Source: a bacterium
GTDB lineage: Bacteria; JAHJDO01
NCBI GenBank assembly: GCA_030631525.1
Contig: DAOVKY010000015.1
Coordinates: forward strand, 1-9,381
Reading direction: 5' to 3'
Length of the DNA stretch: 9,381 nt
The notes beneath the pieces are model-generated. The model did not search any database. It had not been told where the DNA came from and saw only the letters and a list, made by a program, of their open reading frames with translations. A program made the translations under genes and the position numbers. This document shows positions 1 through 6,466 of the stretch, piece by piece; position 1 is the stretch's first letter, and the number at the start of each line of letters is the position of its first letter.

Positions 1-1
1 C

Positions 2-805
2 CCTCCAAATAACCCTATTTGGTCAATGGCAATAAAGCCATCTGCTGATTTACCTGATTCACTTACCATCTATGTGGGCCGCAATGATCAAGGCGACGCC
101 ACTTATAGGGGCGTAGTTAAAACAACAAACGGTGGGGTTAATTGGGCATCTGTTGGTGGTCTGACCAGCGAGATCATACGAGCATTGGTGATAGACCCTA
201 ATGATGGAACTGTACTCTATGCAGGAACTGAATCTGAGGAAGACAAAATGTACAAGACAGCCGATGCCGGAGATAGCTGGACAGATATAACTCCCAGCGG
301 CAGCAGCGGTGTTTTTGAGACCATAGCAATAGATTCATCCAACTCAAATATTGTCTATGCCGGGACTGGAGATGGTTATCTCTACAAAAGCACTGATGCA
401 AGCAGCAACTGGGCACTTTTAACCAATGCCTTTATATCGGTTAAGACATTGATGATCGGGTCTTTATATGCAGGCACAGGGGGAGGTCTTTATAAATATT
501 CCCCGAGTAGCAGCAGCGGAAGTAGTAGCAGCAGCGGAAGTAGTAGCAGCAGTAGTGGAAGCAGCAGTGGTTGCTTTGTCGCAACTGCATGCTATGGCAC
601 GCCAATGGCAGAAGATGTGATAACGCTGCGCAAATTCAGAGATGAGTATTTATTGACAAACGCGCCGGGAAGATTATTTGTAAAAACATATTATAAAACC
701 TCTCCTCCTGTTGCAAACTTTATCGCAAAGCATCCAATGCTTAAAAGCACAGTTAGAGTCTGTCTTAAACCTCTGGTATGGATAAGCAGAACTTTGCCTG
801 ATTAG
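2..805 (+). CDS. Exported Asp-box beta-propeller protein with CFI-box-like C-terminal domain (5' end outside window)
   Basis: The frame is open to the left edge and reads PPNNPIWS before the first Met at 26, so this is the 3' part of a longer gene and that Met is not the start. Counting from it, residues 1-158 hold repeats of about 48 residues, each with an 'AIxP/AIDS' strand, a 'YAGT' strand and an Asp-box (TTNGGVNW 33-40, TADAGDSW 78-85, STDASSNW 122-129). This is typical of BNR/sortilin/Ycf48-like beta-propellers. The third box has lost its Gly. A Ser/Gly linker (159-182) leads to CFVATACYG (183-191) and then KFRDEYLLTNAPGR, SPPVANFIAKHP and a hydrophobic end. I recognise this as the CFI-box C-terminal domain, found at the end of many exported proteins behind low-complexity linkers. 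Its exact job is not known to me, and sorting or anchoring is inferred. The signal peptide, if any, lies outside. The gene converges on gspH, with the stop codons overlapping. Propeller and CTERM calls are good; substrate and ligand are unknown. Confidence 0.85.
   Translation, partial: PPNNPIWSMAIKPSADLPDSLTIYVGRNDQGDATYRGVVKTTNGGVNWASVGGLTSEIIRALVIDPNDGTVLYAGTESEEDKMYKTADAGDSWTDITPSGSSGVFETIAIDSSNSNIVYAGTGDGYLYKSTDASSNWALLTNAFISVKTLMIGSLYAGTGGGLYKYSPSSSSGSSSSSGSSSSSSGSSSGCFVATACYGTPMAEDVITLRKFRDEYLLTNAPGRLFVKTYYKTSPPVANFIAKHPMLKSTVRVCLKPLVWISRTLPD
503..571 (+). repeat. Ser/Gly-coding imperfect 18-bp tandem repeat (linker)
   Basis: This low-complexity stretch is built on an 18-bp unit, GGA AGT AGT AGC AGC AGC, with one clean copy from 518, a near copy from 536 and partial copies on both sides. 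It encodes the SSSSGSSSSSG-type linker between the beta-propeller and the CFVATACYG domain. Apart from the first Ser of the linker (TCC at 500), every serine codon is AGT or AGC. This points to growth by slippage or unequal recombination rather than independent codon choice. Changes in multiples of the unit would keep the frame and only alter linker length. Confidence 0.85.
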
Positions 806-1281
806 AAATTTTCTGTTTTGACATTATGTATGCTTGCTCTGTTGCTTATAGGATTAAATTTTACCAGCATCTTTTTCTTTTTATCAGATAGATAGATTGT
901 CAGCATATATTGAAGCCCGTTTTCAGAGACAAAAAACGTTATCTCTCCTGAATTAACCATGCCTGATGCTAATGTATGAACAGCGGAAAGTGTTTTGATC
1001 TCATAGTGTTTTATGATTTTGTTATCCGGGAAAGAAATGGTTTTTTTATCTAAGTCTATCTTTAGTTCCATCTCCTCTTTCCTCATAACAGAGGTATCGT
1101 TTACATAGGTAAGTATGTTGTAGACTTTTCTTGCATCAGCTTGGGCTTTACCTCTTAAGAAATTCTCCATCATTGGAAATGAAAGAGACAAGAATAATGA
1201 AATAATAAATACTGACAATAAAAGTTCAAGAAAGCTGAATGCTTTTGTATTTACCCCGATGGTGTTTATCTTATATCCCAA
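802..1281 (-). CDS. gspH: GspH-like minor pseudopilin of the type II secretion system
   Basis: This 159-residue protein has a type IV prepilin N-terminus: a short leader, then FSFLELLLSVFII, with Glu at +5 (E19) and Pro at +22 (P36) if cleavage falls between A14 and F15. Minor pseudopilins form the tip of the T2SS pseudopilus and are processed by the prepilin peptidase GspO. The rest (about 45-159) is a polar, strand-rich domain that I cannot match by motif, so the GspH name rests on length, position right after gspG, and the pseudopilin helix. The -1 residue is Ala, whereas Gly is usual. The first in-frame start is TTG at 1281, inside the end of gspG (16-bp overlap) and without a clear Shine-Dalgarno sequence, which suggests translational coupling. 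No in-frame ATG exists before the helix. Its stop overlaps the stop of the convergent beta-propeller gene. It could also be another minor pseudopilin type such as GspI. Confidence 0.75.
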   Translation of the reverse strand: MGYKINTIGVNTKAFSFLELLLSVFIISLFLSLSFPMMENFLRGKAQADARKVYNILTYVNDTSVMRKEEMELKIDLDKKTISFPDNKIIKHYEIKTLSAVHTLASGMVNSGEITFFVSENGLQYMLTIYLSDKKKKMLVKFNPISNRASIHNVKTENF

Positions 1282-1694
1282 CTTTTTATATCGGCTTCTT
1301 TTCCTTCGCCGCCTTCTTCGCCATCTGCGCCATAGCTTATTATGTCATAATCTCCGTGGATTCCGGGAGAGATGTAAATATAGAAATTGCCCCATGGGTC
1401 GTTTGGAATAAATCTTTCCTCAAGATAGCCTCTGTCACGATAGTTTTGTGGAATTCTTCCAATTGCCGGTTTCTCAACAAGCGCCATAAGCCCTTGTTCT
1501 GTATCAGGATAGAGTCCATTATCAAGCTTAAAAAGCTTTAAAGCAGTTTCAAAATTTCTTATCTGTATCTTTGCCTTAACAATACGAGCGTCATCTGTTC
1601 TGCCAATTATTCTTGGAGCAATAACTGCAACTAACATGCTTAATATAAACACTACTACCATTATCTCAAGAAATGTGAACCCGTTTTTTCTCAT
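1266..1694 (-). CDS. gspG: GspG, major pseudopilin of the type II secretion system
   Basis: GspG polymerises into the periplasmic pseudopilus that pushes folded substrates through the secretin. The 142-residue sequence is canonical. A five-residue leader MRKNG is followed by FTFLEIMVVVFIL, with Glu at +5 and Pro at +22 of the mature protein. Then come YPDTEQGL (62-69), NDPWGNFY (98-105) and the acidic C-terminal loop GADGEEGGEGKEADI (122-136), which in this family binds calcium. That loop separates GspG from type IV pilins and from the other pseudopilins. The ATG start lies 7 nt downstream of a perfect AAGGAGG, the best ribosome binding site in the operon. This fits a subunit needed in many copies. 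gspF ends 20 bp upstream, and gspH begins within the last 16 bp of this gene. Confidence 0.97.
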   Translation of the reverse strand: MRKNGFTFLEIMVVVFILSMLVAVIAPRIIGRTDDARIVKAKIQIRNFETALKLFKLDNGLYPDTEQGLMALVEKPAIGRIPQNYRDRGYLEERFIPNDPWGNFYIYISPGIHGDYDIISYGADGEEGGEGKEADIKSWDIR

Positions 1695-1701
1695 TTGAGA
1701 A

Positions 1702-1708
1702 CCTCCTT
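1702..1708 (-). promoter_or_regulatory. Strong Shine-Dalgarno site of gspG
   Basis: On the minus strand the gap between gspF and gspG reads AAGGAGG, followed by 7 nt and the gspG ATG. It is the only full-consensus ribosome binding site among the gsp genes in this window. It fixes the gspG start and predicts that gspG is translated more strongly than its neighbours. Confidence 0.85.
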
Positions 1709-1714
1709 TAGTTT

Positions 1715-2884
1715 TTATCCTATCAACCTTTCCATCTGGAACATTGGCAGCATAATTGCGAATGCAATAAACCCAACCACTGCACCCATTATTAAAATTA
1801 TAACCGGTTCAAGAGTTGAAAGCAATCTATCTGCCATACGGTTAAAGCTATCTTCATAAATAGACGCTACTTTCCCAAGACCTATAGCCAGCTTTCCTGT
1901 TTTTTCAGAGCTGGCTATTATCTGATTAAATACATGCGGGAACCCTTTTAAAGCAGATGATATAGATGCTCCTGATGAGATTTTTATTGCTGATGTCTTA
2001 ATATGTTCTTCAAATGCCCTGTTGCCAACTGAGGCTGCGGATAATTCCAATGCCTTCACTATTGGAACACCAGATGCAAAAAGCACTCCAAGCATTCTTG
2101 AGAATCTTGCAATAAATAGAGTGTTTAGAATTTGGATAGGCATCTTAAGTATAAATCTGTCCAGTACCTGCCTCCTATTGCGCGCAAACCATCTGCCGGC
2201 ATATCCTGCCAGGATAGCTGTTCCAAATAGTAGTATCCAGTAATTTGCAAAAAATGTACTTAAAAAGATTAGAGTTTCTGTTACAAAGGGAAGTGGTGTG
2301 TTTGAGGCTTCAAAAACCCTTGCTATTCTAGGTATGACAAAAGTCATAACAAATCCAATAATAATTATACCTGTAGAAAACATAATCGCAGGATAGATCA
2401 GCACAGTCTTCATCTTTGCCTTTAATTTCGCTTCAATATCAAGAAAATTAGCCAGCCCCACAAATACTTCACCCAGTTTTCCGCTTGCTTCTCCTGAAGC
2501 AACCATATTAATGTAATACTCTGGAAATAAGTTCTTAAAATCCTCCATTGCTTTTGCAAGATTTGAGCCTTCTGAAATACGATCTTTTAATCCAATAAGA
2601 ATATCCCGCCAATATGATCTCTGGTCAAGTGAAAGCGTTTTTAAAGACTCTGCCAGAGACACTCCTGAGCTTAGAAGCGCGCCTAATTCTCTGGTAATGA
2701 GCGGAAGCTCTGATTTTGGCTGTGATCTAAAGAAATCATTTTTGGATATTGACTTTTTTATTTCAGAGGCAAGGATACCCTTTTCTTTAAGCAGCAACGC
2801 AGCGTCCCTTTTACTTTCTGCCTCAATAACGCCCTTTGAGGAACTACTGTTTTCTCTATATCCCTTATAATTGTATATCGGCAT
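1715..2884 (-). CDS. gspF: GspF, inner-membrane platform protein of the type II secretion system
   Basis: GspF is the polytopic core of the inner-membrane platform, working with GspE, GspL and GspM to drive pseudopilus assembly. The 389-residue protein has the usual N-terminus (MPIYNYKGY) and two T2SSF repeats at about 62-185 and 258-380. Each has a helical cytoplasmic part carrying the related motifs SGEASGKL (130-137) and SSEKTGKL (325-332). Likely membrane segments are at about 165-188, 208-230 and 358-382. Length is close to the usual 400 residues. The ATG start lies inside the end of gspE (20-bp overlap) with only a weak purine stretch upstream, so it is probably translated by coupling to gspE. 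gspG follows after 20 bp. PilC of type IV pili is a relative, but the flanking gspE and gspG support the T2SS assignment. Confidence 0.96.
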   Translation of the reverse strand: MPIYNYKGYRENSSSSKGVIEAESKRDAALLLKEKGILASEIKKSISKNDFFRSQPKSELPLITRELGALLSSGVSLAESLKTLSLDQRSYWRDILIGLKDRISEGSNLAKAMEDFKNLFPEYYINMVASGEASGKLGEVFVGLANFLDIEAKLKAKMKTVLIYPAIMFSTGIIIIGFVMTFVIPRIARVFEASNTPLPFVTETLIFLSTFFANYWILLFGTAILAGYAGRWFARNRRQVLDRFILKMPIQILNTLFIARFSRMLGVLFASGVPIVKALELSAASVGNRAFEEHIKTSAIKISSGASISSALKGFPHVFNQIIASSEKTGKLAIGLGKVASIYEDSFNRMADRLLSTLEPVIILIMGAVVGFIAFAIMLPMFQMERLIG

Positions 2885-4391
2885 AGTCTTTTTGTGTAAC
2901 CCTGAGTACTTCTTCTAATGTTGTAATACCTGAGAGCACCTTTTCAATTCCATCGCTTAGGAGTGTTCTCATACCATGCTTTGCAGCAGTAGAATTGATT
3001 GTGTGCGCATCAATGCCTTTTGCAATTAGTTGTCTTACGTGTTCGTCTATTCGGAGAAGCTCAAAAATTCCCGTTCTGCCGGCATATCCCTCCTTCATAC
3101 ATTTATCGCATCCCTTGCCTTTGTAGAGCTGTTTTGGAGGGGAAGCAAAGTAGGATAGTTCAACTTCTGATGGCTTATACCCAATCTTACAATGCGGACA
3201 TATCTTTCTTACAAGTCTCTGCGCTAACACACCCAAAAGCGAGGATGATACTAAGAATGGTTCTACTCCTAAATCAAGCAGTCTGATTATACTGGAAGCA
3301 GCATTGTTTGTATGAAGTGTGCTTAGAACCAGGTGCCCGGTAAGCGATGCCTGAATTACAACCTCTGCTGTTTCCAAATCCCTTATCTCCCCAACCATTA
3401 TTACATCCGGATCCTGCCTGAGAATAGACCTGAGCCCTGACGCAAATGTAAGCGCTATATTAGGATTTATCTGCATTTGCCCTACGCCCTTTAGATCATA
3501 CTCTACAGGATTTTCCACAGTCATTATGTTTGTCTTTTCGTTTTTTATCCTATTCAACACAGCATAGAGTGTTGTTGTCTTTCCAGAACCAGTTGGCCCT
3601 GTAACAAGAAACATTCCATGTGTCTGCTTTACAATGCTCTCAATCTGTCTTGCATCATTCTTGCTGAGTCCTACCTCGTAAAGGCCAAGCATTCCCTGCC
3701 TTCTGTCAAGAAATCTTAATACTGCTCTTTCTCCATATACAGTGGGGATGATTGATACCCTTATATCTATGTCCCTTCCACCTACTAAAAGCCTTATCCG
3801 TCCATCCTGAGGCAATCTTTTTTCAGCAATATCCATGTCCGCCATTATCTTTATACGGCTGATCAATGCATCCTGTATAATTTTTGGCGGGCTAAGTATT
3901 TTATGCATAATTCCATCTGTTCTCATACGAATGTCCAGAGTCTCTTCATATGGCTCAATGTGTATATCAGACGCTCTATGCTTTACTGCATCCTGAAAGA
4001 GCGCATTTAAAAGTCTTATGATGGGAGCGTCTTGCGCGATCTCAAGAAGATCCTTTGGAGACTCAAATTCTGTTGCCACAGATAGCAGGTCTTCACCTGA
4101 GATATCGCCCATAACCTCTTTGGCTGATGATGTGGCGCTATAAAACTTGTTTATTGCCTCTAATATCAATCCCTTTGCTGCAGAAAACAAACTTAGTTTG
4201 AGCTTGTATTTTCTGGCAATATCATGAGCGGCAAATATACCGCTTTGACCTGATGCTACCACAAGAATCCTCTCATCCTTAATTCTAAGCGGCAGGACCA
4301 CATTTGCCCTTGCAAAGTTTAGGGGGATTTCTTTCAAAAGCGCTAGATCAATATCTTCTTTATTTATTTCATGCAGAGTTTTCGTCGTCAT
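2865..4391 (-). CDS. gspE: GspE, cytoplasmic assembly ATPase of the type II secretion system
   Basis: GspE hydrolyses ATP at the cytoplasmic face of the platform to power pseudopilus growth. The 508-residue protein shows an N-terminal T2SSE_N-type domain (about 15-90), a linker, and then the ASDIHIEP region (140-147) that opens the ATPase core. It has a Walker A GPTGSGKT (265-272), an Asp-box around TVENPVEYD (291-299), a Walker B DVIMVGEIRD (329-338) and a His-box TGHLVLSTLHTNNA (351-364). A four-cysteine zinc site is intact: CPHC (398-401) and CDKC (428-431). This zinc site is typical of GspE and PilB-type ATPases and absent from PilT. All catalytic motifs look intact and the length is normal. 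Start and stop overlap both neighbours: its ATG shares ATGA with the gspD stop, and gspF begins before its own stop. GspL, its usual membrane partner, is not in this window. Confidence 0.97.
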   Translation of the reverse strand: MTTKTLHEINKEDIDLALLKEIPLNFARANVVLPLRIKDERILVVASGQSGIFAAHDIARKYKLKLSLFSAAKGLILEAINKFYSATSSAKEVMGDISGEDLLSVATEFESPKDLLEIAQDAPIIRLLNALFQDAVKHRASDIHIEPYEETLDIRMRTDGIMHKILSPPKIIQDALISRIKIMADMDIAEKRLPQDGRIRLLVGGRDIDIRVSIIPTVYGERAVLRFLDRRQGMLGLYEVGLSKNDARQIESIVKQTHGMFLVTGPTGSGKTTTLYAVLNRIKNEKTNIMTVENPVEYDLKGVGQMQINPNIALTFASGLRSILRQDPDVIMVGEIRDLETAEVVIQASLTGHLVLSTLHTNNAASSIIRLLDLGVEPFLVSSSLLGVLAQRLVRKICPHCKIGYKPSEVELSYFASPPKQLYKGKGCDKCMKEGYAGRTGIFELLRIDEHVRQLIAKGIDAHTINSTAAKHGMRTLLSDGIEKVLSGITTLEEVLRVTQKDYADIQL

Positions 4392-6460
4392 TTAGCATCA
4401 AATCTGTAATTTGGTTTGGCAAGCTCTACTTCTTTATAGGCTTGAAACTTTTTTACTGCCTTATCAACCTTTCTTCTCTTTGGAAGTTTCAAATGGTATG
4501 TCTCATTATACACACCAATTATTTCTGTATTTTCAAGTTCAAGTATTGCCTCAATCACTCTTGTGTCTACAGATTTCTTAAATTGCACAAAAACTTCTCC
4601 TTGTACATATCTCTCAGATTTTTCTGCAAAGGTCTGCTTCTTTTGCTCAGTTACTGAGACCATATCAGCAGTATCTCTTATAATATGAGGTGTAAGAAAC
4701 ACAAGAAGATTTGTTCTCCCAATGCCTTTCTGGCGATATTTAAACAACTCCCCTATAAGAGGTATAGAACTCAAGAACGGCACTCTGCGAAGCCCGCTCT
4801 CCTTTCTCTCCTGCATAAGACCACCAATAACAACAGTTTGCCCATTCTTTAATGATACTGATGTCCTTGTAGATCTCTTTGTTAGTGTTGGTCCAATAGA
4901 AACTACAAGTTCTGTTGGTTCAGACTTCACTGAAGACATTTCCTGATAAACATCAAGTCTCACGAAATCGCCTTCTGTGATATGCGGCGTAATTTTGAGC
5001 TTTATGCCAACATCTTTTCTCTCAATTGATGTAAACATTGACTGTGGTCTTGCCGGGTCTGATTCTCTACTGGATACAAAAGGCACATTCTCTCCAACTA
5101 TTATTTCTGATTCTTTATTATCTGCTGTAAGTATTTGAGGTGTTGATAGAATGTTTACTACACCCTTGAATTCGCTAAGATTTAGTAACGCGGCAAATCC
5201 AGGCATATTGAGATATTCAGTAGTTACAGTACCGTCTGCTGCTGTCCGCGACATTGGGATGCTGAAAAAATTTCTCATTCCTCCAACAGTTAATCCGGAA
5301 AGCCCTTCAACCACATTAATAAGCTCCCCTCTGTCTACTTTCCCAAATCCGCCAATAAGAACTGGCTCATCCTTGTGTTTTAATGTAGTTCTCCATTTAA
5401 GGCCAATCTCTGAGAGCCTGTCAACTGAAGCTTCTACAATCATAGCTTCTACATATACCTGTCTCTGTTTTTTATCCAATTGTCTAATAACCTTAGTAAT
5501 ATCTTGAAAATCTGACAGGGAAGCGTCAATTACAAGAGAATTAGTAGATTTATGCGGAGAAATAGTTATCTTCACTGTATCTGAAGACTTTTTAGCTGAG
5601 CTTTTGATAATACCCTGAAGTGTGTCTGCAACATCTGCAGCATCAGCGTATTGAAGAAAATACACATTTATTTTACCTGCAGTCTCAGGGGAAGGCACGT
5701 CAAGCATCAGAATCATTTGCTTCACAATATCCTTTTTTGCTTTATCCCCAAAGACTAACACAGCATTTAATCTTGTATCATGGATAGCAGCCTTTCCTAT
5801 CTTCGCGTTAAATCTTCGCGCTATTAATTCTGAGATAGTGCCTGCAACATATTCAGCATCAGCGTATTTGAGGAATATTATCTCCGGATTTTCAATGCCT
5901 TTCCTGTCTACCTGCTCAATAATTTCCAGCACCTTTTCAATATTTGATACTGAATCAACTATCAGCAGTATATCCGGACCCAAAAAAGCTATATGTCTAT
6001 CCCTTGGGATAAGAGGCTTTATGAAATTATAAGCCTGACGCGCAGGAACATGTTTTAATCGGACAAGCCTTACAACATAGGCTTCATTGACCATAGACAT
6101 GCTGTCTGTATAAACTTTTGCGCCAACTTGCTTTGCTGTTGAAATCGGAATAATTCTATAGGCTTTTCCTGAAGGAACGATTGTGTATCCCTTCAATTCA
6201 ATCACAGATATAAAGAGTTTGTAAGCCTCGTTTATACTCAGTTTTGATTGAGCAATAACCGTTACCCTGCCTTTTAGCCTTTCATCATAGATAAAGTTTT
6301 TGCCTGTAATATTACTTATAAGCCTTACGAGAGACGTTAACTCTACATCAGCAAAATTAAATGAAACAGTTTGGTCTGAAGTGTCCGAATTTGAGAATAC
6401 AGCACTGAATGTAACAAATAACAAAAGACATATTAAAATACATAGTCTAACTGATTTCAT
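4388..6460 (-). CDS. gspD: GspD, outer-membrane secretin with an extra C-terminal prodomain-like domain
   Basis: GspD forms the gated outer-membrane channel through which folded proteins leave. The 690-residue precursor begins with a Sec signal peptide (about 1-23, no lipobox). It then has the N0 domain (32-108, with VSFNFADVEL), N1 (124-188), N2 (190-256) and N3 (262-330), the last two each opening with a 'YADA' strand motif. The secretin barrel spans 333-594, with VPFVSSRE (459-466), KNGQTVVIGGLM (538-549) and the late signature VPFLSSIPLIGELFKY (560-575). After a polar linker (595-616), residues 617-690 form an added domain resembling subtilase prodomains, listed separately. I see no typical pilotin-binding S-domain. 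The ATG start is supported by AAGGT 8 nt upstream, and gspC ends 6 bp before it. gspE starts within its stop codon (ATGA). Confidence 0.96.
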   Translation of the reverse strand: MKSVRLCILICLLLFVTFSAVFSNSDTSDQTVSFNFADVELTSLVRLISNITGKNFIYDERLKGRVTVIAQSKLSINEAYKLFISVIELKGYTIVPSGKAYRIIPISTAKQVGAKVYTDSMSMVNEAYVVRLVRLKHVPARQAYNFIKPLIPRDRHIAFLGPDILLIVDSVSNIEKVLEIIEQVDRKGIENPEIIFLKYADAEYVAGTISELIARRFNAKIGKAAIHDTRLNAVLVFGDKAKKDIVKQMILMLDVPSPETAGKINVYFLQYADAADVADTLQGIIKSSAKKSSDTVKITISPHKSTNSLVIDASLSDFQDITKVIRQLDKKQRQVYVEAMIVEASVDRLSEIGLKWRTTLKHKDEPVLIGGFGKVDRGELINVVEGLSGLTVGGMRNFFSIPMSRTAADGTVTTEYLNMPGFAALLNLSEFKGVVNILSTPQILTADNKESEIIVGENVPFVSSRESDPARPQSMFTSIERKDVGIKLKITPHITEGDFVRLDVYQEMSSVKSEPTELVVSIGPTLTKRSTRTSVSLKNGQTVVIGGLMQERKESGLRRVPFLSSIPLIGELFKYRQKGIGRTNLLVFLTPHIIRDTADMVSVTEQKKQTFAEKSERYVQGEVFVQFKKSVDTRVIEAILELENTEIIGVYNETYHLKLPKRRKVDKAVKKFQAYKEVELAKPNYRFDAK
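4391..4612 (-). other. C-terminal domain of GspD resembling a subtilisin-type protease prodomain
   Basis: GspD residues 617-690 start with YVQGEVFVQFKK (618-629) and end with VELAKPNYRF (678-687). Between them lie a helix (VDTRVIEAILELEN), a strand (EIIGV) and YHLKLPK. This strand-helix-strand-strand-helix-strand pattern, with the framing 'YxxGEVxVxFK' and 'VExAxPNYxF' motifs, matches what I know of the N-terminal prodomains of subtilisin-like proteases (fervidolysin/inhibitor I9 type). Here no protease follows; the protein simply ends. The match is by motif recognition only. Being C-terminal to the barrel, the domain probably lies on the periplasmic side or around the barrel, where S-domains of other GspD proteins sit. 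Its role is unknown. Confidence 0.72.
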
Positions 6461-6466
6461 GATAAT

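Noticed and set aside
728..742. Perfect 6-bp inverted repeat AAGCAT CCA ATGCTT
   Set aside because: It lies inside the CFI-box coding region (codons for KHPML), has no T-run on the proper side for gspH and is AT-rich, so it is likely chance.
787..820. Possible plus-strand hairpin (CAGAA … TTCTG) followed by TTTT near the end of the beta-propeller gene
   Set aside because: The stem is only 5 bp plus a mismatched AT extension, the loop is long and the T-run is four bases. This is too weak to call a terminator.
1239..1541. Plus-strand open frame of 100 codons opposite gspG
   Set aside because: It is antisense to a canonical GspG gene, and its hydrophobic start only reflects the complement of gspG/gspH codons.
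2865..4391. Type IV pilus assembly (PilB/PilC) instead of T2SS
   Set aside because: The neighbouring GspC with its PDZ domain, the GspD N0-N3 architecture and the GspG acidic calcium-loop signature all point to T2SS.
4304..4657. Plus-strand open frame of 117 codons opposite the gspD/gspE junction
   Set aside because: It is antisense to two firmly identified genes, its product is low-complexity and hydrophobic, and it has no recognisable domain. It is a shadow frame.
5151..5507. Plus-strand open frame of 118 codons opposite the gspD secretin domain
   Set aside because: It mirrors the coding bias of gspD on the other strand and shows no domain or ribosome binding site.
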